A stretch of 64,000 bases of DNA, from contig JBDHBX010000010.1 in NCBI GenBank assembly GCA_039592335.1, positions 1 through 64,000 on the forward strand. Direction: 5' to 3'. Position 1 is the first letter of the stretch; each line of letters starts with the position of its first letter. The notes below the pieces were generated by a model. It had not been told where the DNA came from. It was given only the letters and a program-made list of their open reading frames with translations, and made no database searches. The stretch is from WVYX01 sp039592335 (GTDB lineage: Bacteria; Gemmatimonadota; Gemmatimonadetes; Gemmatimonadales; GWC2-71-9). The translations under genes and the position numbers were made by a program. Below, one piece after another: positions 16,687 through 24,377 of the stretch.

Positions 16687-18252
16687 ATGTGGCACTCGCT
16701 ACTGTTCAAGATCATGGTCATTGTCGGCGGCATCCTGTCGGCCTGCATCGCCCTCCTGCTCGTCTTCACCGCCAGGACCCACGAGTCACAGCTCATGCGG
16801 CACGCCATCCTGCACACGGGGCGCACGAGCGACATAGCCGCACGCAGTATTCGCCCTGAGATGCTGGCGCAAGAGAGAACCGCGATCCTCGACATCTTCG
16901 ACGCGTACACGCAGGAGGAGGAGCTCGAGAAGATCCGCCTGTTCGACAAGGACGGCATGATCGTGCTCTCGACCCAACGCTCCGAGATCAACGACCGCGT
17001 CGACATGACGCACGAGATGTGCATCAAGTGCCACGCCGAGGGTCCCCCCCAGGTGCTTCCGCCGCCACTCGAACGAGGGCGCATCTTCCGCAACGCCGAC
17101 GGAGCGCGCCGCCTCGCAATCATCACGCCCATCTACAATGCCCCGGCATGTTACACCTGCCACGACAGCTCACTCGAAGTCCTCGGCGTGTTGGACGCGG
17201 TCTTTTCACTGCAGGGCGTCGACGGAAGCATCCATCGGGTCCGCCAGGCTGCCACTGCATCTGGGGTACTCGCGATTCTTGCCGCTTGGATCGCCGTCGC
17301 CTTCGTACTGCAGCGCTTCGTGCGCCAACCCGTGCAGCGGCTGCTCGTCGGTACCCAGCGAGTTGCCGAAGGCGACTTGGGTATCGAGGTCGCCGTTGCC
17401 GCCGACGATGAGCTCGGCCGACTCTGCACGGCGTTCAACGCGATGAACGCCAAGCTGAAGAAGGCGGCAGACGAACATACCCGCTGGAACCGGCAACTCG
17501 AGAGTCAGGTCAGCACTGCCACGAAGGAGCTGGAAGCGGCGAATGAGAGCCTGCGCGCCGCGGACCGCCGGCGCGCCGAGTTCATCCGCACCGTCATCCA
17601 CGAGCTCCGCGCACCCGTGTCGGCGATGCAGAGCTTCCTCCGGCTCATCACCGCACGGATCGTAGGAGAGCTCTCGCCGAAGCAGCAAGACCTGCTCCAG
17701 CGCGTCGACAAGAAGTGCGGCCTTCTGCTGGCCACGGTCAACGACCTTCTCGACATGGCAGCCGTGTCCGACGACCGCCTCCAGAGACCTCCGGGATCGG
17801 TCGACTTAGGCGACCTCACAGCCCGCTGCGTGAGCCAGTTCTCGCACCTGGCGCAGAAGAAGGGTGTCCGATTGACCCTCAACGCCGAGGCCGACCCAGC
17901 ACACGTCCACGCCACGGCCAGAGATCTCGAGCACGCAGTATCCAATCTCCTGAGCAACGCGGTGCATTACACGGAGACGGGAACAATCGACGTGACCCTG
18001 AAGAGCGAGGGCCCAACAGTCGTTCTCACGGTGGCCGATACGGGCATCGGCATTCCGGAGGACGACCTTCCGCACTGCTTCAAGGAGTTCTTTCGGGGCG
18101 ACAATGTCACACCGCATCTGTACGAAGGCACAGGGCTTGGTCTCGCCATCGTCGAGCGGGTGGTGGACAAGTACGGCGGTACCGTCGACCTCGAGAGCAC
18201 CCTGGGGACTGGAACCACCGTGACGCTAACGCTACCCGGGAAAAGCACATGA
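16687..18252 (+). CDS. Membrane sensor histidine kinase with two haem-binding CxxCH motifs
   Basis: A 521-residue kinase. Transmembrane segments are at about 8-28 and 190-210. The extracytoplasmic domain between them has two c-type haem motifs, CIKCH at 112-116 and CYTCH at 155-159. A HAMP domain (about 210-262) and a coiled coil lead to HisKA with the phosphorylation site His305 (HELRAP) and HATPase boxes (NLLSNAVHY, DTGIGIPED, GTGLGLAIVERVV). Haem-bearing periplasmic sensor domains detect redox state or gases. ATGA overlap with the receiver gene makes the pair a two-component system inside the hydrogenase operon. Confidence 0.92.
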   Translation: MWHSLLFKIMVIVGGILSACIALLLVFTARTHESQLMRHAILHTGRTSDIAARSIRPEMLAQERTAILDIFDAYTQEEELEKIRLFDKDGMIVLSTQRSEINDRVDMTHEMCIKCHAEGPPQVLPPPLERGRIFRNADGARRLAIITPIYNAPACYTCHDSSLEVLGVLDAVFSLQGVDGSIHRVRQAATASGVLAILAAWIAVAFVLQRFVRQPVQRLLVGTQRVAEGDLGIEVAVAADDELGRLCTAFNAMNAKLKKAADEHTRWNRQLESQVSTATKELEAANESLRAADRRRAEFIRTVIHELRAPVSAMQSFLRLITARIVGELSPKQQDLLQRVDKKCGLLLATVNDLLDMAAVSDDRLQRPPGSVDLGDLTARCVSQFSHLAQKKGVRLTLNAEADPAHVHATARDLEHAVSNLLSNAVHYTETGTIDVTLKSEGPTVVLTVADTGIGIPEDDLPHCFKEFFRGDNVTPHLYEGTGLGLAIVERVVDKYGGTVDLESTLGTGTTVTLTLPGKST

Positions 18253-18662
18253 CCGCACCGCGCATTCTGATCATCGATGACGATCCGGATTTCGTCGAGA
18301 TCACCAAGACGATTCTCGAGACGAAGCAGTACGACGTGACATACGCTCACAGCCAGGCTCAAGGAGTGGCTCGGTTGGAGGAGCAGAGCCCCGATCTCGT
18401 CATCCTGGACATCATGATGGGCAGGGGAGCCGAAGGATTCATTCTCGCTCGAAAGATGAAGAAGGACGCCCGATACAAAGACATTCCGATCATCATGATC
18501 ACATCGATGCCCGAGCAGACGGGCTTCGATTTTCCCGGCGATCCAATTCATCCGCAATTCCTACCGGTCACCGAGTATCTGGAGAAGCCGGTCGAACCCC
18601 AAGTGCTCTTGGACAGAGTCGAGAGTCTTCTGCCGAGGAATACCGAGAGCCGCCCAGGATGA
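18249..18662 (+). CDS. Single-domain response regulator
   Basis: A 137-residue receiver domain without an output domain. The acidic pocket (IIDDDPD), the phosphorylation site Asp54 (VILDIMM), the switch residue in IMITSM and the conserved Lys (EYLEKP) are all present. An inserted segment near residues 88-100 (GFDFPGDPIH) is unusual. It overlaps the diheme kinase gene by four bases and is its likely phosphate acceptor. Lacking a DNA-binding domain, it must act through a protein partner, perhaps the hydrogenase-Hdr complex or another regulator. Confidence 0.88.
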   Translation: MTAPRILIIDDDPDFVEITKTILETKQYDVTYAHSQAQGVARLEEQSPDLVILDIMMGRGAEGFILARKMKKDARYKDIPIIMITSMPEQTGFDFPGDPIHPQFLPVTEYLEKPVEPQVLLDRVESLLPRNTESRPG

Positions 18663-18692
18663 TCTGAGGCGGCGTGAAAGGAGAGGACGAGC

Positions 18693-19649
18693 ATGCCTGT
18701 CAAAGTAGCGGAGGAGTGGCTCAACATCTGCGGGGGGTGTGAGGTCACGATCCTCGATATAGGCGAACCGCTGCTGGACTTGCTGCCCCAGCTCCAGTTC
18801 GTCCACATACCCGTGTTGATGGACCACAAGTACTTCGGCCAAACAGGAGAGAAGGAGGAACTCGAGGTCCCCGAGGCGGACGTGGGAATCATCTCCGGCG
18901 GAATAAGAAACGAGAAGGAAAAGCACGTCGCCGAGGAGATGAGGAAGAAATGCAAGACCCTCATCGCGTTAGGCTCCTGCGCATGCTACGGGGGCATCCC
19001 CGCCATGGCAAACATGTTCCCCCTCGAGGCCCTGTACCAGAAGGTGTACAGAGAGTCCAAGACCACCGATGCGGCGGAAACGCCGTCGGACAATCTCCCG
19101 CCCCTGCTGGACAGGGTTTACGCGCTGGATGAAGTGATCGATGTAGACGTGCGCATCCCAGGGTGTCCAACGAATCCAGACATCATCGTTCAGGCCCTCA
19201 CGTCACTGCTCGAGGGCAAGCCCTTCGAGCTACCGGAGCGAAGTGTCTGTGACGAGTGTCCCCTCAAGCGGGAAAAGAAAGCTGCTGGCGGTGACATCAA
19301 GCGCACGCTCGAGTCCGCGGACTTCAAGCAGGGCGCGCCGTGGGACCACACACGGTGCTTCATGGAGCAAGGGTATCTCTGCCTTGGACCAGTCACGCTC
19401 GCGGGGTGTGGGCACCGCGAGGGAAACGGGAACGGCGTGACGATTCCGCGTTGCGTCAAGGGCTACATGCCGTGCCGTGGGTGCTTCGGCCCCATCCGCG
19501 AGGGTGCGAATCCCATGGTCGACATGATGAGCGCCATCTCGTCCATCGGGTTGGAGGCCAAGCAAGTCGCGGACAGACGCGCCTTGCTGAACCGGTACGT
19601 CGGCGGCCACAACCGGCTCAAGCCACTGCCGCAGCGGCCGAAGAAATAG
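18693..19649 (+). CDS. mvhG: [NiFe] hydrogenase small subunit, group 3c (MvhG) type
   Basis: A 318-residue small subunit. The proximal cluster motif starts at CGGCE (residue about 13), followed by LGSCACYGG and PGCPTNPD; further cysteine groups (CDECPL, CRGCFGP) bind medial and distal clusters. No twin-arginine signal is present, so it is cytoplasmic, as expected for group 3 enzymes. It transfers electrons from the active site in the large subunit to MvhD. Only 12 bases separate it from the large subunit gene. Confidence 0.93.
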   Translation: MPVKVAEEWLNICGGCEVTILDIGEPLLDLLPQLQFVHIPVLMDHKYFGQTGEKEELEVPEADVGIISGGIRNEKEKHVAEEMRKKCKTLIALGSCACYGGIPAMANMFPLEALYQKVYRESKTTDAAETPSDNLPPLLDRVYALDEVIDVDVRIPGCPTNPDIIVQALTSLLEGKPFELPERSVCDECPLKREKKAAGGDIKRTLESADFKQGAPWDHTRCFMEQGYLCLGPVTLAGCGHREGNGNGVTIPRCVKGYMPCRGCFGPIREGANPMVDMMSAISSIGLEAKQVADRRALLNRYVGGHNRLKPLPQRPKK

Positions 19650-19661
19650 GGGGCTAGACAC

Positions 19662-21101
19662 ATGACAAGGATCACACTTGCCCCAGTAACGAGGATTGAG
19701 GGGCACGCCAAGGTCACGATAGACCTCGACGACAGCGGCAATGTCGCCGACACTTTCGTCAACGTCGTCGAGCTCCGCGGCTTCGAGAAGTTCTGCATCG
19801 GGCGACCCGTCGAGGAGCTGCCCCGGATCGTGACGAGCATCTGTGGCGTGTGCCCGTGGTCGCACCACCTGGCCTCGGCAAAGGCCAACGACGCGGTCTT
19901 CGGGGTCACCCCGCCCAGCGCCGGGAGGAAGCTCCGCGAGCTGTGCAATGCGGTTGCTTTCACCGAGGAACACATTCTCCACTTCTTCTTCCTCGCGGGC
20001 GCCGACTACATCATGGGCCCCGATAGCGACTACTCGGTGAGGAACGTGCTCGGCATCATTCAGGAGCACCCGGAAATCGGGAAGAAGGTGGTTCGCAACC
20101 GGCACCTCGGGGCCCAGATGCTCAACATCATCTCCGGGAAGTGCATCCACCCCGTCACGGCGGTGCCAGGCGGCTTCAGCAAGCCTCTCACGGAGGCCGA
20201 GCGTGACCAGGTGCTGCCCATGGCGAACGAGGTGCTGGAGTTTGCCAAGTTCGCGATCGGCTTCGCGAAGGAGAACGTGTTCCCCAAGTATCTGGATGCC
20301 GTGAAGACCATGGGCGTCATCACGACGGGCTTCTTGGGGACCGTGACCGACGATGGAGTGCTCGATCTGTATGACGGCAAAGCCCGATTGATGAAACCGG
20401 ACGGCACGTACGTGGAGTTCCCGTACGCAGAGTACACGGAGCACATCGGCGAGCACATCGAGCCGTGGACCTACCTGAAGTTCCCGTACGCGAAGGCGTG
20501 GGGGGAGTTCTCGATGGACTTGGACAATCCCTCGGGGATCTATCGCACGAATACGCTCGCACGGCTGAACGTATGTGACACCATCAGCACGCCGCTCGCC
20601 CAGCGGGAGCTCGAGGAGTACCGTGAGATGTTCGGCAGGCCAGTACAGCTCACGTTGCTGTACAACTGGGCGAGACTCATTGAACTGGTGTACAACGCGG
20701 AGAAGGCAGTCGAGCTACTCAACGATCCGGAGATCACCAGTACAGAGACGAGGGTCCCGGTCACGCCGCGCGCGGCCAGGGGCGTGGGGTCCGTGGAGGC
20801 GCCGCGGGGCACCCTGATTCACGATTATGAGACGGACGAGAACGGACTGCTCGTCGACGTCAACCTCATCGTGGGGACGACGCACAACAACGCGCCGATC
20901 AACATGTCGGTCAAGCAGGCCGCGACGTCGCTGATCAAGGACGGTGAGTACGACCAGGGGATTCTCAATCAGGTCGAGATGGCCATCCGAGCCTACGACC
21001 CCTGCATGTCCTGCGCGACCCACGATCTGTCCGACCGGATACCGGTGAAGCTCGAGATCAGAAACGTCCAAGGGGAGGTGATCGACACCATAGTCGGCTG
21101 A
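19662..21101 (+). CDS. mvhA: [NiFe] hydrogenase large subunit, group 3c (MvhA) type
   Basis: A 479-residue catalytic subunit. The two nickel-binding motifs are intact: C61-G-V-C64 in the N-terminal L1 motif (ICGVCPWSHH) and D446-P-C448-x2-C451-x2-H454 in the C-terminal L2 motif. A 25-residue tail follows His454 and would be removed by the maturation protease encoded next. Intact ligands indicate a working H2-activating site. The neighbours MvhD, MvhG and HdrABC place it in group 3c; phylogeny was not computed. No hyp genes are in the window, so cofactor assembly genes must lie elsewhere. Confidence 0.94.
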   Translation: MTRITLAPVTRIEGHAKVTIDLDDSGNVADTFVNVVELRGFEKFCIGRPVEELPRIVTSICGVCPWSHHLASAKANDAVFGVTPPSAGRKLRELCNAVAFTEEHILHFFFLAGADYIMGPDSDYSVRNVLGIIQEHPEIGKKVVRNRHLGAQMLNIISGKCIHPVTAVPGGFSKPLTEAERDQVLPMANEVLEFAKFAIGFAKENVFPKYLDAVKTMGVITTGFLGTVTDDGVLDLYDGKARLMKPDGTYVEFPYAEYTEHIGEHIEPWTYLKFPYAKAWGEFSMDLDNPSGIYRTNTLARLNVCDTISTPLAQRELEEYREMFGRPVQLTLLYNWARLIELVYNAEKAVELLNDPEITSTETRVPVTPRAARGVGSVEAPRGTLIHDYETDENGLLVDVNLIVGTTHNNAPINMSVKQAATSLIKDGEYDQGILNQVEMAIRAYDPCMSCATHDLSDRIPVKLEIRNVQGEVIDTIVG

Positions 21102-21141
21102 GCGGCTCGCGCAGCAGTCATTACGGAGACCAGCAGGTGCA

Positions 21142-21627
21142 ATGATGGCGGACTGGTATCGAAAGCGTATCGTCGTCCTCGGATGCGGGAACATATTGTT
21201 CGGCGATGATGGGTTCGGGCCGGCCGTGGCTCAGTACTGCCAGGCACACCACGGAAGCCCGCCCGACGTATGCATCCTCGACGCGGGAACGTCGGTCCGA
21301 AACGTTCTCTTCGACATCCTGCTCTCAGACAGGAGGCCGTCGAGAATCGTCATAGTCGATGCGATGGACGGCGGTCACGAACCGGGCGAGCTATTCGAGC
21401 CGGACGTGGACTCGCTCCCGAGAGTCAAGATCGACGACTTCTCGATGCACCAGCTGCCCACGTCCAATCTCCTGCGGGAGCTGCGGGATCTCGGGGGGGT
21501 GCAGATCACCGTGCTCGCGTGTCAGACATCGGCTATCCCGGAGGAGGTGCGCCCCGGCCTGTCCGGTCCGGTGGCACACGCGGTGCGGCACGCCGCCGAG
21601 GCACTCGTCACTCGCCACTTCGGGTAG
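21142..21627 (+). CDS. Hydrogenase maturation protease
   Basis: A 161-residue protein of the HycI/HyaD/FrcD endopeptidase family. The N-terminal GCGNILFGDDGFGP motif and the acidic residue in IVDAMDGG match the nickel-sensing site of these proteases, which cut the C-terminal tail of the large subunit after nickel insertion. Two adjacent ATGs (21142, 21145) are possible starts. It is the last gene of the operon, 40 bases after mvhA, and is therefore probably specific for it. Confidence 0.92.
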   Translation: MMADWYRKRIVVLGCGNILFGDDGFGPAVAQYCQAHHGSPPDVCILDAGTSVRNVLFDILLSDRRPSRIVIVDAMDGGHEPGELFEPDVDSLPRVKIDDFSMHQLPTSNLLRELRDLGGVQITVLACQTSAIPEEVRPGLSGPVAHAVRHAAEALVTRHFG

Positions 21628-21690
21628 GGGAGCATCTGGGGGCCGGCCGCCGCGCCGGCCCTCAGTCGTGGCAGCAGCGGGCCGCCGCTC

Positions 21691-22434
21691 TCATTGACGG
21701 GGCGGGCTGCCGCCTCTAGGCCTCCGGATCTGCTCGGCCATGACCATGACCTCCGGGTCGGGCTCGGCATCGAACACGCGCCTGAGGAGGTCGGAATGGC
21801 GCTCAGCCACGCGGATGGCCGCGCATCGCTCGCCTGCCACATCAAGCGTGCCCATCAGACCCATCGCGACACGTGCACTGAAGGGATCGACGTCCCACAG
21901 CTGACGCCACCACTCGACCGCACGCAGCGTATCGCCCTGCTCCAGAGCCTTACGGGCTAGCTGCTCCAGGGCCGTGCAGTACTCGCGTTCCAGCCGGCCC
22001 CTGATCGACTCCACCCAGGTGTCGAAGTCCGGCGCTCCGGCAACGTAGAACCCCTTGAGGAACGGACCACAGTAGAGCGACACCGCCCGGCGCAGTTCAC
22101 CGCGGTCCAATGCATCACCGAACGTGCACGCATCGCACCAGAGATGCTCGCGGTCGACCCCCACATCCGCATCGCCCCTCGTCACCAGGATGCCATCTCC
22201 CAGCGCGCGTCGCAGGCTATGCAGGGTCTGGCGCAGGGCGCCTCGGGCATGGGCCTCGTCATGTCCTGGCCACAGGAGGCCCACCAGGGTGTCCCGCCGA
22301 TGGAACCCGCGGGGGGACGCCACGACGAGGTAGCTAAACAGCGCAACGAGCTTGTCCTGCACGAGGACCGCGTCCAGCTGCTCGCCTGGTGCCTTCCGCA
22401 GGTTGATCTCGCCCAGCGTTCGGAGTTCGAGCAC
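21691..22434 (-). CDS. SARP/BTAD-family transcriptional regulator, stand-alone
   Basis: A 247-residue protein. Residues about 1-90 resemble an OmpR-like winged helix as in SARP activators (RDTLVGLLWPGHDEAHARGALRQ). Residues about 95-240 are a bacterial transcriptional activator domain of TPR-like helices (EQLARKALEQGDTLRAVEWW). The family activates target promoters. It is encoded convergently to the hydrogenase operon and divergently from the second MarR gene, so it may share the control region at 22435-22634. No sensor domain is attached. Confidence 0.82.
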   Translation of the reverse strand: MLELRTLGEINLRKAPGEQLDAVLVQDKLVALFSYLVVASPRGFHRRDTLVGLLWPGHDEAHARGALRQTLHSLRRALGDGILVTRGDADVGVDREHLWCDACTFGDALDRGELRRAVSLYCGPFLKGFYVAGAPDFDTWVESIRGRLEREYCTALEQLARKALEQGDTLRAVEWWRQLWDVDPFSARVAMGLMGTLDVAGERCAAIRVAERHSDLLRRVFDAEPDPEVMVMAEQIRRPRGGSPPRQ

Positions 22435-22513
22435 GCTCCTATACCGCCTGTTCGCCCTGGGGTGACCGGCGATGGCCTCCCGCCATCTGCAATCTATGCC
22501 GCCTTGCCGTGAT

Positions 22514-22549
22514 GGTTAACCCCGTCTATGTTTAACCGCGACAAACAAT
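22514..22549. promoter_or_regulatory. Operator-like sequence upstream of the second MarR gene
   Basis: A perfect 8-bp palindrome GGTTAACC (22514-22521) is followed 12 bases later by AACCGCGACAAACAAT (22534-22549). The latter matches 12 of 16 positions of the dyad upstream of the first MarR gene, with transitions at most of the rest. It sits about 100 bases before the MarR start and between divergent promoters of the SARP and MarR genes. A shared operator for the two MarR paralogues is inferred. Confidence 0.45.
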
Positions 22550-22634
22550 ATCGGATTGGCCCCAAACTTCTGTGGGCCCTGTCGCCCTCGCGAAGACTAA
22601 GTCAGCACGGGCACGATTGACGAGGTGGCCGCAC

Positions 22635-23249
22635 ATGATTCAAACGAGCGCGCCAGATGTGGTGCACGACTTCCTCGGTAGCGCACAGATCTTCACCAAC
22701 GCCGTGAACGGCCTGATGGAGGAACAGCTGCACGAAGTGGCCGAGGACCGGCTCACCTTCTCGCAGCTCAAGCTGCTCAAGTTGGTCTCACTCACCGACA
22801 ACTACACGGTCAGCGATGTCGCGGCGTTCCTCGGCGTGAGCAACGCCGCCGCGAGCCGTGCGGTGGACCGGCTGGTGAAGCGAGGATTCGTGGACCGCTC
22901 GGAGGCGGAGGCCGACCGCCGAGCCGTCAAGTTGTCGCTCACAGATACCGGACGACAGTTGCTGGAACGATATGACACGGCATCCGAGCGCGTCCTGCAG
23001 ATGTTGTTCGGTGACCTGCCACAAGACCAATTACGCCGGATGGCGAGGGTCCTGGACCAGCTATCGGTGACCATCGTGGAGCGTGGCGCCGAGCGCGGTG
23101 AAGTGTGTATGCGATGCGGCATTCACTTTCGGGAGCGTTGTCTACTGCGACAATCCCGGGAGCGCGATTGCCACTTCCATCAGCACACGGGCGCCGCCAG
23201 CGGTGACTCAAACCCCGGAGAGAAGCGAGCGAAGCACGGATCGAACTAG
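22635..23249 (+). CDS. MarR-type regulator with four-cysteine C-terminal motif (second copy)
   Basis: A 204-residue paralogue of the protein at 3355. The ATG at 22635 has a GAGGTGG site and aligns with the start of the first copy (both have HDFLGSAQIF or QDFLGSAQIF near the N-terminus). The winged helix is clear (VSDVAAFLGVSNAAASRAVDRL). The tail repeats the spacing C-x2-C-x7-C-x9-C-H-x-H, starting CMRCGIHF. The four cysteines are thus conserved between copies while surrounding residues vary, which supports a metal or Fe-S site. The pair brackets the hydrogenase-Hdr locus and could cross-regulate. Confidence 0.8.
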   Translation: MIQTSAPDVVHDFLGSAQIFTNAVNGLMEEQLHEVAEDRLTFSQLKLLKLVSLTDNYTVSDVAAFLGVSNAAASRAVDRLVKRGFVDRSEAEADRRAVKLSLTDTGRQLLERYDTASERVLQMLFGDLPQDQLRRMARVLDQLSVTIVERGAERGEVCMRCGIHFRERCLLRQSRERDCHFHQHTGAASGDSNPGEKRAKHGSN

Positions 23250-23266
23250 ACTGGGCATCGACCTCG

Positions 23267-23325
23267 GGGGGAAGGGGGAAGGGTAACGACGGTGCGGCAG
23301 AACCGTTCCCTCTTCCCCCTTCCCC
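23267..23325 (+). terminator. Long GC-rich hairpin between MarR and era
   Basis: A 21-base purine-rich arm (23267-23287, GGGGAAGGGGGAAGGG then TAACG) pairs with a pyrimidine-rich arm (23304-23325) with only small mismatches; the loop is 16 nt. No good T run follows, so it is either a Rho-independent-like terminator of atypical form or a structured leader of era, which starts 15 bases later. Confidence 0.5.
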
Positions 23326-23340
23326 TGTACTTTCGTCCCC

Positions 23341-24210
23341 ATGCCCGACTCGGGATCCACCCGCTGCGGCGTGATCGCGCTGGTCGGCGAGCCCAACGCC
23401 GGCAAGTCCACCCTGCTGAACGCGCTGGTAGGAGCGAAGCTCGCCATCGTGAGCGCCAAGCCCCAGTCCACCCGGCAGCCAGTAGTGGGGCTGTACACGG
23501 AGGGCGACACACAACTCGTCCTCACGGACACGCCCGGGCTGCTCGAGCCACGGTACCTCCTCCAGGCGGCCATGCTGGAACAGGCCATCGAGGTCCTGCG
23601 GCAAGCCGACGCGGTGCTGCACCTGCACCCGCTCAGCGAGGTGCCAGTCCCCGCGCTGGAGAGCATCGTGCCCGAGGGCACCCTCAGGGGGCAGCCCGTG
23701 GCCACCGTGCTGACCGGAGAGGGTGACACGTCACCGGACTCGGCGTCTCTTGTCTTTCGGCCCGAGACCGGAGGAGGGATCGAAGAGATCCTGGCGTGGT
23801 GCCGCGAGCAGGTTCCGGTCGGGCCGTTCCGGTACGACCCAGAGGACATCAGCACCCAGCCGCTCCGCTTCTTCGTGGCAGAATTCCTGCGGGAAGCGGC
23901 ATTCGAGTTGCTGGGCGAGGAGTTGCCCTACAGCCTCGCCGCGGAGGTCGATGAGTTCCGGGAGGGCTCCGAACCCGTGTATATTCGAGCCACGCTCTTC
24001 GTCGAGCGAGCATCGCAGAAAGGCATGGTGATCGGCAGCGGAGGACGCACGATAAAGGCGTTGGGAGCGTTGGCTCGGCAGAAGGTGGAGGACCTCCTGA
24101 GCCAGCCGGTGTATCTCGACTTGTGGGTCAAGGTCCTCCCGAAGTGGCGCCGCACGGAGCGGCGCCTGCGCCAGCTCGGCATTCCGCCACCGAATGCGAG
24201 GAGCACATGA
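23341..24210 (+). CDS. era: Era-like GTPase with degenerate G4/G5 motifs
   Basis: A 289-residue protein with normal Era architecture: P-loop GEPNAGKST (16-24), G2-like QSTRQPVVGLYT, G3 DTPG (63-66), and a C-terminal KH domain with VIGSGGRTIKALG, preceded by the Era-specific ELPYSLAAEV. Era binds 16S rRNA during 30S assembly. The guanine-specificity motif NKxD is not seen: the region reads VATVLTGEGD (120-129), and the stretch up to G5 is shortened with no SA motif. So nucleotide specificity may be changed or lost. Family identity is firm; GTPase activity is uncertain. Confidence 0.88.
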   Translation: MPDSGSTRCGVIALVGEPNAGKSTLLNALVGAKLAIVSAKPQSTRQPVVGLYTEGDTQLVLTDTPGLLEPRYLLQAAMLEQAIEVLRQADAVLHLHPLSEVPVPALESIVPEGTLRGQPVATVLTGEGDTSPDSASLVFRPETGGGIEEILAWCREQVPVGPFRYDPEDISTQPLRFFVAEFLREAAFELLGEELPYSLAAEVDEFREGSEPVYIRATLFVERASQKGMVIGSGGRTIKALGALARQKVEDLLSQPVYLDLWVKVLPKWRRTERRLRQLGIPPPNARST

Positions 24211-24377
24211 GCGTTTCGCCCGAGTTGCTGAAGATCCTGGTCTGTCCTAAGTGCAAGGGTGAGTTGGAGCACCGCACCGAACCCTCGGAGCAACTCGTCT
24301 GTCATGCCTGCCGGCTGGCATACGCGGTCGAGGACGATATCCCCATCATGCTGATCGATGAGGCGACGCCGCTCTAG
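24207..24377 (+). CDS. Trm112/YcaR-like zinc-ribbon protein
   Basis: A 56-residue protein whose start overlaps the era stop (ATGA). It has CPKCKG near residue 13 and CHACRLAYAVEDDIPIML near 32, the Trm112/UPF0434 pattern with two CxxC zinc-ribbon knuckles. Eukaryotic and archaeal Trm112 activates methyltransferases; the bacterial relatives have no firm role. It overlaps the next gene by 20 bases. Confidence 0.85.
   Translation: MSVSPELLKILVCPKCKGELEHRTEPSEQLVCHACRLAYAVEDDIPIMLIDEATPL

Noticed and set aside
3355..23249. A mobile element or genomic island with defined ends
   Set aside because: No integrase, transposase, tRNA target duplication or terminal repeat was seen. The MarR copies are diverged paralogues, not direct repeats at the DNA level.
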